Positions 1-8,700 of a stretch of 33,919 bases of DNA are shown one piece after another. Positions within the stretch are counted from its first letter, which is position 1. Each line of letters begins with the position of its first letter. A model generated the notes under the pieces. The model was not told the origin of the DNA. It saw only the letters and a list, made by a program, of their open reading frames with translations, and did not search any database. Both the position numbers and the translations under genes were made by a program. This stretch comes from a virus, in IMG/VR virus record IMGVR_UViG_3300000117_000115, positions 1 to 33,919 of that record, one strand, 5' to 3'.

Positions 1-269
1 ATTTTCTCTTCGATACGATCAAGATCGTCTTTGAGCTCAGACACATCTTCTTGTGTAGTCATAATAGTCTGACGCACTAGTTTATCTTTCATATCAAACT
101 CCATGCGAGTTACGTCTGGTGGTAGTGGTTCAGGTAATTCTTTTGCTAAAGCTATATCAGCTTGTAGCGTAAAATACATACCAATTAAAGCAGCTAAACC
201 TGCTGCTGCCATACCGATTGTCTTGAGGTCTAATGTTACTTTAGTATCCTCACCTATTTGTTTTGCCAT
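1..269 (-). CDS. Small membrane protein with one helix and coiled coil (3' end cut by window edge)
   Basis: The reading frame opens with ATG at 267-269, sharing one base with the stop of the PAP2 gene (TAATG), and stays open for 89 codons to base 1, so its C-terminus is missing. Residues 1-16 are polar. Residues about 17-40 form a hydrophobic Ala/Gly/Leu/Ile-rich segment that would span a membrane once. Residues about 66-89 are charged with heptad-like spacing (E, D, K, L), suggesting a coiled coil. A short N-terminal tail, one membrane helix and a coiled coil would suit a holin-like or inner-membrane spanin-like protein, and its place at the end of the late gene block agrees with that. No enzymatic motif is visible and the lysis role is inference. 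It may equally be a membrane-anchored protein of unknown role common in marine phages. Confidence 0.75.
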   Translation of the reverse strand, partial: MAKQIGEDTKVTLDLKTIGMAAAGLAALIGMYFTLQADIALAKELPEPLPPDVTRMEFDMKDKLVRQTIMTTQEDVSELKDDLDRIEEK

Positions 270-1156
270 TATTCACCGCACTTTTTACTTGGATCGTCAA
301 CTCTACGCCAGTCTTCTTTTTGAAACCAGTCGCGAAGCGTAGCTCCTTTTTTACGAGCACCTTTTACGTTTGTTTTAGATGATCTTTTATATTTACCTTG
401 AGCACCAGCAGCTTTTTTAGAGCTAACTAGTTGCTGTCTTTTTTCTTTTGATAAACCTTTTATCTTAGCAGCTGGTAAACAAGTTTTAGTTGTTCCACCA
501 CCTTTTTGTTTTTTCATAGGAGATTTTTTCCTACAACTACCTTTAGAACCTTTAGCAGTACCTGGAACTCTTTCGTAACCTTCCCAGCATTTAAGCGGGC
601 TGTTTTTGTTTGATGTAGCTTTGTAGTGTTTAAACATAGTTTTACCTAGGTCTTCACCAAACTTAGAATCAGATTTATAGTGAGCTCTTGCTACGTTTCT
701 GCTTTTAGAAATATCTTTACCAGCCTTTCTAAACTTTTCAGCCGCCTTAGGATACATATCTGCTAGGGCTTCTCCAACTAACACACCCTGAGCTGAGTGG
801 CCTGATGGATATGACGGCGTTTTCATAGAAGCCATTTCTATGGTCTTTAGATTTATGTTATGTTTTTTAGCCAGCTCTTTTGGTCTAGGTCTATTGAAAT
901 GCTTTTTAAGCTTTAATATAGGACTAGTTGAATCTTCCATTAACTTTTTAACTAAGCCGCTAGGGTACTCTACGCCAGCTGACTTAGCTGTTTTTTTGAA
1001 CGTAGCTTCTATATCGTCCTTTTCTGTAACAAACTTTTTATTCATAGGAGTCTTAGACAGTTGCTTGATCTCTTGATTTGTATCAAAAGAATCATCGCGT
1101 GGAGGTTTCTTTTTCATAAAACCTTTTAAATCTAAGTTCTTAAATAAACTAGCCAT
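269..1156 (-). CDS. PAP2-type acid phosphatase domain fused to a Lys/Cys-rich tail
   Basis: This 295-aa protein carries the three PAP2 signatures in order: K-x6-RP at residues 82-90 (a second register fits 84-92), PSGH at 117-120 and SR-x5-H at 152-159, followed by D163. PAP2 enzymes use the two His residues and the Arg/Lys residues to hydrolyse phosphate monoesters or lipid (pyro)phosphates, so the site appears intact. No membrane helix or signal peptide is visible, so a soluble acid-phosphatase-like form is more likely than a membrane lipid phosphatase. Residues about 187-295 form a separate, strongly basic tail with Cys190, Cys208, Cys226 and Cys293, the short motif CWEGYERVPGT at 190-200 and LRDWFQKEDWRR at 274-285. 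The start ATG overlaps the stop of the preceding gene by one base (TAATG). The substrate and whether it acts in the virion or the cell are unknown. Confidence 0.85.
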   Translation of the reverse strand: MASLFKNLDLKGFMKKKPPRDDSFDTNQEIKQLSKTPMNKKFVTEKDDIEATFKKTAKSAGVEYPSGLVKKLMEDSTSPILKLKKHFNRPRPKELAKKHNINLKTIEMASMKTPSYPSGHSAQGVLVGEALADMYPKAAEKFRKAGKDISKSRNVARAHYKSDSKFGEDLGKTMFKHYKATSNKNSPLKCWEGYERVPGTAKGSKGSCRKKSPMKKQKGGGTTKTCLPAAKIKGLSKEKRQQLVSSKKAAGAQGKYKRSSKTNVKGARKKGATLRDWFQKEDWRRVDDPSKKCGE

Positions 1157-1344
1157 TACTTTTTCTTCTTACCCATTTTACCTGGTCCACCAGCTTTAGT
1201 ACAACGTACTCCCCAGCCCGATGCGTATGCGCTAGGCCATACATCAAACTTAGATTTAGCCGCTGTCTTACAAGCTGGACTAATTTTTTTCATAGGGCTA
1301 TCTGCTTTAGCAAAAGCCTTAAGTGGTGATGTTCTTTTTCTCAT
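1156..1344 (-). CDS. Small basic protein with WPSAYASG motif
   Basis: I place the start at the ATG ending at 1344, giving 62 aa and a 4-base gap after the preceding stop. A longer version would need a GTG at 1389 and would overlap the upstream gene by 41 bases. The protein is Lys/Arg-rich with a basic C-terminal run (KMGKKKK). Its core reads SKFDVWPSAYASGWGVRCTK, with Cys residues before and after. I recognise the WPSAYAS motif from short proteins of marine phages and nucleocytoplasmic large DNA viruses (the DUF5872 type, from memory, not searched). Its function is unknown. The charge and Cys content would fit nucleic-acid or virion binding, but that is a guess. Its stop overlaps the start of the PAP2 gene, so the two are likely translated together. 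Confidence 0.75.
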   Translation of the reverse strand: MRKRTSPLKAFAKADSPMKKISPACKTAAKSKFDVWPSAYASGWGVRCTKAGGPGKMGKKKK

Positions 1345-1348
1345 GATA

Positions 1349-1717
1349 TTAACAATTCCATCTACGTCTAGCGGCTTTACCTCTTTCACCAGTCCAGCTT
1401 TTTGATCTAGCGCAGAACGATTTTCTACGTTTAGCAGCTTTGCTACCTGGCTTTAACTCTGAAGGCTTAGTAGTTACAGCGGTTTGTAAATTGCTACCAG
1501 GGTTTTTACTTTTATATTCACGTACCCCTTTCTCTGTCATACCGCCACCTGCTGCTCCACCAGTAGCGCTCTTATCTTTAGAAACTTTATTAAAGTTTTT
1601 ACCAGGTCCTATTGTACGGCGTGGCTCAGCTTTTTTGAAGCCACTACCTACACCACCAGCTCTACGTCTACCGCAAGATGTTACTGTAAAAGGATTATTT
1701 TTTTGAACATACGCCAT
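1349..1717 (-). CDS. Small basic Cys-containing protein, DUF6321-like
   Basis: This 122-aa protein is rich in Gly, Lys, Arg and Ser with almost no hydrophobic core. It contains CGRRR near the N-terminus (Cys15), a central KNPGSN segment (residues 71-76) and a C-terminal block GSKAAKRRKSFCARSKSW ending in RRRWNC. That C-terminal pattern (KAAKRRKSFCAR ... RRWxC) is one I recognise from many marine phage and giant-virus proteins (the DUF6321 type, from memory). The function is unknown in all of them. It follows the outer-membrane-type protein by 3 bases and precedes the WPSAYASG protein by 4, so it belongs to the same run of small genes. A nucleic-acid-binding or capsid-associated role is possible from its charge; nothing in the sequence proves it. 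Confidence 0.8.
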   Translation of the reverse strand: MAYVQKNNPFTVTSCGRRRAGGVGSGFKKAEPRRTIGPGKNFNKVSKDKSATGGAAGGGMTEKGVREYKSKNPGSNLQTAVTTKPSELKPGSKAAKRRKSFCARSKSWTGERGKAARRRWNC

Positions 1718-1720
1718 ATC

Positions 1721-2764
1721 TTAGAAGATTACATAGTTTGCTCCACACTTAAAGTTGTACCACTCTCTATTCCAGTACTTATAGTATCTACCTTCAAGGA
1801 ATACACCTAGGTGTTTGTTAAATCTGTGTCCATATATTAAACCAGCTGAATAGTCAAGCCATTGACCACCTACCGTATTGTGATACATATACTCACCTCC
1901 AGTGTCGTAATGGTAGGGTAAAACGTTTCCCCATGTGTGGAACCAGAAGTCGTCTGTAAAGTGATAGAAGTCGAAGCCGGCAACCACTGAGTAATTCCAT
2001 TGACGAGCGAGTTCACTTCTTTTTCTAGCAGTGTATTCAGATAAGATGTTAGGGACAGTGACTGCTTCCCAGACTTCAGTGTTTGTTGCAACGACTGTCC
2101 CGTCAGGAGCGAGGTACTCGCCTGTAGTAAGGTTGTGTGAATATCCCTCTTCAATTGCGAGGTAAGTATAGTGTACGTCTCCTGTTGCCAGCTTCCACTC
2201 TTCAAGTGGATCATATCCGTAAGGCTCTGAGATACGTTGCGCGACACCTGCGTGCAAAGAAAACTTGTTGCCGAGCTTAAGTCGAAATCGTTGTGATCCT
2301 TCAAAGTACTCAATGTCTGCAAACCCGTCTTCAAGGTATTCAACCTTTGCCATAACTTTGTCTCCGATGTAACGAAAAAAGTGGTGTTGGTTGAAAAACT
2401 CTCGGCCTTGTTGCCTTTCGTATGTAACTTCTCCAAGAAACTCTATGCCGTTGCGCTTACCTATATTAGCGTCAGCAGACCAAGATGTTTCTGATCCGTC
2501 ATAGAAAGCATTAGCTCTATTTTCGTAGCCAAACCTAGCGATCTTACGTACGCCCATAGATAAACTGTAGTCAAATGGTGTTGCTATAGTCTCTTGAGTT
2601 AACCCATCAGTAACAGAGTATATAGTCTGATCGGATACAGAGTTACCTCCATTGACAGCGGCGTAGAACGTAGAGAACTTAAAAGCTTTTTTTAACTCTT
2701 GAGCTTGTAGTACTGTACAACTAAATAGTAGGGTTAGTAATAAACTTAATCGTGGTAGTAGCAT
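1721..2764 (-). CDS. Secreted outer-membrane beta-barrel-like protein
   Basis: The 347-aa protein begins with a clear signal peptide: Arg5, a Leu-rich core to Phe14, then SCTVLQA and a predicted cut before QELKK (residue 22). The mature part is rich in aromatic and alternating polar/hydrophobic stretches (for example FRYIGDKVMAKVEY and YSAGLIYGHRF) and ends in ...GANYVIF. A terminal Phe is the usual C-terminal mark of outer-membrane barrels recognised by the BAM machinery. The ...QAQ end of the signal peptide is typical of Bacteroidota. The start ATG lies inside the last codons of the giant protein gene (19-base overlap). Such a protein could block receptor re-use, disturb the outer membrane at lysis, or be a virion protein; the sequence does not decide. 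I recall similar sequences in marine viral contigs, without an assigned function. The central part is visibly more GC-rich than its neighbours. Confidence 0.85.
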   Translation of the reverse strand: MLLPRLSLLLTLLFSCTVLQAQELKKAFKFSTFYAAVNGGNSVSDQTIYSVTDGLTQETIATPFDYSLSMGVRKIARFGYENRANAFYDGSETSWSADANIGKRNGIEFLGEVTYERQQGREFFNQHHFFRYIGDKVMAKVEYLEDGFADIEYFEGSQRFRLKLGNKFSLHAGVAQRISEPYGYDPLEEWKLATGDVHYTYLAIEEGYSHNLTTGEYLAPDGTVVATNTEVWEAVTVPNILSEYTARKRSELARQWNYSVVAGFDFYHFTDDFWFHTWGNVLPYHYDTGGEYMYHNTVGGQWLDYSAGLIYGHRFNKHLGVFLEGRYYKYWNREWYNFKCGANYVIF

Positions 2765-5700
2765 TTTCCTGATTTATTTTTTGTTTTCATTTTACAACGT
2801 TTACCGTTTTTCTTTATATGTGAGCATTGAACCTCATCTTCTTGTTGAGGAACTTGCTGGTGTATTGTACAGAAGTTTTCACCAGGTAAAGCCATATTTG
2901 AACATCGCTTACCAGATCTACTTACCGCAGCACATTGAACTTCTTCCGCGCCCTGCTCTCTCTCCTCGTCCTGGTCAAGCATATTATCTTCTATCTCCGC
3001 AAGCTCTTCATCTACTTTTTGTATTTCTTTTTGTTGCTTTACTATCTCTCTTTCGGCTTCTTTTTTAGCCTTAACTTTGTCTCTGCCTCTTTGCTTAGCT
3101 TCTTCAACTTCCGTATCTTCAATACCAAGCTGCCATTTAGGATAACCCATTAGTAATGCTACGCGTTGCCAAGTTTCGTTATTACTGTCTAGCACACCCT
3201 GTATGTTATCTACTTTCTGTACAAGTCTAGCAACAGGTAAGTTGCTTAGAGCTTCGATTACATTTGCGCCAGCGTGTATAGCAGGATTATCAATATCAAA
3301 ACCCATCTCGCTTATAGCTTCTCTATTGTAGTTCCATTCATTACCTGCTGAATATAGCTTACGTAACTTAGAACTTATAACAGGAGAAAAACTAGTTAGT
3401 TGAAGAACGGTTCTACTGTGATCTGGAGAGCTTAAAAAACTATCATCATAAGCTTTCGCCTCTTGCTTTTCAAACTCAAGTACCGTGTTACGTATAGCAC
3501 TTAACGCTGCACCAAGAACACCGGTACCTCTAAGTTGAGAGTCAATAACCGTGTTTACTGTTCTGTCAATAGCTGAGTTTAAATCTTTATTATCAGCTTC
3601 GTTGTTTTCATCTTCTTCTTCTAATCCGAATCTAAACAAAGCGTTTTGTAATGCAGAGAATATAGCTGACTGTATAACTCCGTAGTAAGCAATCTTAGAC
3701 ATATTAGTTTTTAAATCACCTCTACCGTTTACAATATCTCTAGCCGCTTTTTCTTGTATACGCATATACTGCATAGGTGTATTAGACCACGCAAGTATAG
3801 TTCTACCTAAACCAGACGCTTGTTGTTGAGATATAAGATCTGCTCTCGATGATTGCTGATTAGTCTCTGTTAACTCTTGGAATTCTAAAAACGCTTGCTG
3901 TTCAGCTTCAGCTTTAGACAAACCTGTCTTCATAAGGCGCCTAACATTATTACGGAAATGCGTAGCACCACCAGATGCAATAGCAAAACTATCTGCGATC
4001 TGAGTTGGTGTAAAACCTTTCTTTATTAACCATGCTACCGCAGCTTTAGCTTTGTTTTTCTGACCTGCCATAGCCGCAGCAAGCTCAGCTTCTTGTACGT
4101 TATATTCTAAACCAGCACGCCTCTGCTTAAGCATTGGCGAGTTCCACAGCGTAGAAAAATCTTTCCAATATTGTTTTTGGTTACCAAACGCTCTTGCCGC
4201 AGCAACTGGATTGTTAAACGACCAGTTAATATAGTTTGTTGCAGATATAGTCTGAAGCATTGCTGATCTCATGTTCAAGAACATCGTAGCTCCAACAGAT
4301 CCGTTGATCCAATTATTAAACTGATTGGTTAATCTATTAGCGCCTGTAGGTCTATTAGAACCTGTCTTCATTCTATATATAGAGTCTTCAAGAGCTTCTC
4401 TAAACTTACTTCCTTGTGTAGCTTCTATTTTATTTAGATTAGTCGGCGAGAATATAGTGTCGATATTTTCCTGCCACTCTTGTAGGTATTCAGCTCTTCT
4501 AGCTTTATTATTCAAGTTAAACAAGTCTGATACAATAGTTTCACCAATCCAATTAGCCGATGGCTCAACCCACGTGCCTTTACCTATCATATTTAATTGC
4601 TCGGCAAAGTTACGTAATTCAACGTCTTTATTAACAACATCAGTCAGAGACTTTAGATCTCTCATGGATAGCTCAGGAATGTCAAATCCGTTTTTCTCCC
4701 ATAAGTAAGTCCTAATAGCTTGATCATACGTAAAAGCAGATCCAGGTAGTCGTTTGTTTAATTTTCTTTTAACACTAGGTATATCTTTATACAAAGCCTT
4801 AAGATCTTCAGATGATCTTTGTCTAGACTCATTCATTTCTTTAGTAGCTCTAGCAAAAGGCTTAACTAAGTTTTCTTCAAAGAAAGCTCTGTCAGCGTTA
4901 CCTTGCTTGCCTTTACCCATAAAGTTTTGCATAAGACCCATAAAGTCTTGAGCGCCAGGCACCACAATTGACTGAGTATACCTACGCTTACCTAGCATTT
5001 TACCTTTAGCACCGCTAAATATCTTTTGGTAACCAATGCCAGTTTTACGCTCAATCATTTGATTGAACTCTAAGTTCATGTCTTTCGAAGCTAGTCTACG
5101 CGCTTGTTGAACGTTAGACTTAACATCAAGTTGGCTTAGCACTTGTTTAACAGCTTCAACGTTAGGTAAAGCGTCATCGACAAAGTACATGTCGTTATAA
5201 CCTTCAGCAAACTTTTCTAACATCCACTGAGCCTTAGCCGCGCCTTCACTCTTACCTAGGCCAGTAATATTTTCTAAAGGTATATCTATGCCTTTGCTTC
5301 TAAGCCAACTATGTATAGGTTCAGCCGACGCTTGTTGTCTAGCTGTTAATACAAACACGTTGTTCGATCCATACTTGCTTATTTGATTTCTCATTTTCTG
5401 TAGCAGTGGTCCATCGGTGCCACCTCTTACATTTGCAAAATCAGAAAAGTCAAATTCATATCCTTGCTCAGCATACTTAGGACCTTCTATAGGCCACTGT
5501 TCGCTACTAATCTCTACACGCTTACCATCTTTAGTTGCTACAACAAAGTTTTCTCCATCTACAATTAAAGTCTCGTCAAAATCAAACGTACTCATACCCT
5601 TCTTCTTAGCACGAGGGTTTCTAGAATTAGCTACAGCCTTCTTCATGTTTTCCATTTGCTCAAGCATACGGGTAGGCTCTAAATTCTTTTCTGCAAAACG

Positions 5701-8700
5701 AGGACTTATCATCTCTGCGTAAGACTCTCTAAGCATGGCACCTCTTTTAGATACTTCAGCAACGGACAAACCTGTTTTACTATAGACCTTATTATTTCTA
5801 TAGTTAACTAACGATAAATCAAAAGGAGATTTATGGTTAGCCATATAATACCTAGATTCTATAGGATCCATACCTGGCACGTGGAACGATGGTAAATCAG
5901 TTTTTAATATTTTATTTACCATTGTGTCTAATGACTCCGGTATAAGAGTAGTATGATAATCTCGAAGAGTAAGCTCTAAAGCTTTAGCTTGCGGTGCTTT
6001 ACCTCCAGACAATATATAATCATATATTCTAGCTTTTACATACTGAGCTGGAGTAGTATGTTCCAGAACCCAGTTCTTTCCGTATTTAGCCTCTATATCT
6101 GCTCTACTCATTTCAGGTAGTACGGCTAGTGAAGCTGATTTTTTTATTAAGCCTTCCATAGGACCTCCCTGCCCTTCAACGATCTGCCTAACTTGACGAT
6201 ATGTTATGTCACCATTAGCATACATATCTTTCATTGTCTCTACTACAGATGATCTTCCTTTACCATTAAACAAGGCTTTCTTGTTTTCTTCGCCGATACT
6301 ATCAAACTTGTCGCGGGCTTCTAAGTCCCATGACCCATCTTTTCCTGTAACTCCTTCTAATACTCTTTTCTTCTTACCGACCGCGTCTGACAACGAGCGT
6401 TGAGATCCTGTGTATTCTTCTAGCTTAACACCTTCAGACTCTAGTCTAGCATACACAGCATCAGCAGCTTCTTGTGCTTTAGCGGCTGTTTCAAACAAAG
6501 CAAATCTATTACTACTTCTAAACTGAGTATTACCCTCAATCATATTTTGCTCTGCAGTTTTAATAACAGTTCCGCCAACGTCAACTAAATCGCCTTTTTC
6601 GTTTCTTCTTTCTGCTCTATACGTTCCGAGTCCAGCTCCTTTGCTTATACCTTCTTTTATTAAAGCTTCAAACGCTCCTTTACCTTTAGTTCGAGTTAAA
6701 GTTTCTATAATACCACCTTCCATAGTAAAAGCGGCTTGTCCTTCTCTAATACCCTCTATACTATCATATAGACTTATTGTTTCAAGAGCTTCAAATCCAT
6801 ACTTAGCCTCTATTGATTGCAAGCTTTTTGGGTATGCAACGGCTTTCATAGATGCTTCAATAGCTCTCTTAGGCGTCATAGTTGTAAACGTAAACTGCGC
6901 TTCAAGTTGCTTTGCAATGTTCTTTATGTCTGCCTTGCTTATATTTTCAACAGGGTTGTTTGCAAAATGAGTTATCATAGCATGCTCAAAAGCTTTTTCT
7001 TCTCTGTCAGCAACAGCTTTTTCATACAAATCTTTAAACTCTTTACTTTCGATTTGATCTAAAAACTCCATTTGCTCAGTAAAATCTTTCATCTCTAAAG
7101 TTTTACTAGCAAGTCTAGCTTTACCCGCGCTAATCTGATTAGCTAAAATCTCTGTAGCAATGCCTAGCTTTTGAGACACAGCAGGTAAGTTTTCCATGGC
7201 CACCTGGTATGTCATGCCTCTAACTACTTCTTCCATGTAGTTCTTTCTAATACCCTCTATGTTTCGCGCAATAGCTTTCTCGCTCTTAGAACCAGGTTCA
7301 CTAGCGTATTCCTTAGCTATCGTATTGTCAATGTCATATCTAACTTCACCACCACCAACTTCAACTTCTTTTATACCTAATCTCTTAAGCGTTTCAGCTC
7401 TACTTAGTTTAAGTAATTGTTTAGGTGTATTGCCTTGACCAGTAGGATCTGCTTCAGCTGTAAGTCTTCCAGTTTCTTTAGATACAAACTCTGCGAATTT
7501 TTTAGGAGTACCGTATAAAACCTCTTTGTAGTTTGCTGGTTGACCTTTTTTAGCTATATTAATTGTTTGTAGAGTGTTGGCCACACCAATAGCTTTACCT
7601 TCTAGCTCTACGTTACCAGTCCTAGTAGATAACGTTCCTTCTGGTAATGCAGATTTTTTAGCTATATCTAGAGTTCTACCTATAGTTTCAATGCGCTCTG
7701 CAGTGTTCTTACCAAACACTTTGTCAACTATTTCTTTTGGAGTTTTTATATTTTTTAAATCACGATATGAAGTAGGTGCGTCAGACGTTGTTTCTATATA
7801 ATCTTTAACAAATTTACCGTGCTCTTTAATACCTTCTTGTATTTTTGATTTTCTTTCTTCAGGAGCGTTGTCAGTAAGTCTTTCTCTTATATCTATTCTA
7901 AGTCTAGCATCAGTCTTATTATTCAACTTCATTTCTGAAGGAGTGTAAGCTGGCTCTTGACCTGGCTTTAAATCCGTTGTAGTCCCTGTAAATTCAGTCT
8001 TTTCAATACCAGGTCTCTTTAACGCTGTACCTAGTTTGTTTACAATGTACGAATTTAAGTAAGCATCGAGATCATCATTTTCAACACCTTCTTTTCCATC
8101 TGTCTCTCTAAACTTTCTATTAAAAGCATCTAAGTGTTTTAACAGTTCTGGCCTAGTAATATCCCATGCAAAATCTTCTCTTTCAGACTTAGACATGTTC
8201 TCAAATGTAGGCGTTTCAAATCTTCCTTGACTTTTAGCCACGGCTATGGTCTTACCTCTATAAGAACTTATTATAGCATCAATAGCCTCTCCTTGTCTCT
8301 GAGCGTCTCTACCTACTAAGTCTTCGCTAAACATAACGTCCTTATGTCCAGCGTGTATTCTATTTACCCTTTCTTTTCTAGCGTTATCTGATTCGTTTTG
8401 TGCAGGTCTATTTATCACTAAAAGATCATCTATTGATCTAATAGCTTGTATATTTTCCTGCATCTTAGCCTCATAACCTTCTGGCTTATTTTTAAACAAA
8501 TCAACGTTCTCTTTAATAAGATCACGTCGTCTGTTAGACTCTGAAGCTAATCTACTTGTTTCAGTAAAATGTATACCTTGCTCGTTGTAAAGCTTTTCCA
8601 TCTCTCTAGCCTCAGGGCTACTTGGCTCAGCTATAACATCTTGCAAATGCTCAAGTACCTTTAAACTATTCTTACCTCTGTTAATGCTTTCAATATAGTT

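Noticed and set aside
840-1076. Plus-strand open frames opposite the late genes (many, up to about 146 codons)
   Set aside because: They lie antisense to well-supported genes, have hydrophobic or Ser/Leu-rich complement-type composition, no leaders and no recognisable motifs.
1345-1389. GTG start giving a 77-aa WPSAYASG protein
   Set aside because: It would overlap the upstream gene by 41 bases; ATG at 1344 follows that stop with a 4-base gap as in neighbouring genes. Not excluded.
2700-2764. Lipoprotein signal (FSC) in the OMP-like protein
   Set aside because: Phe at -2 is a poor lipobox fit, and the following TVLQA gives a better signal peptidase I site.
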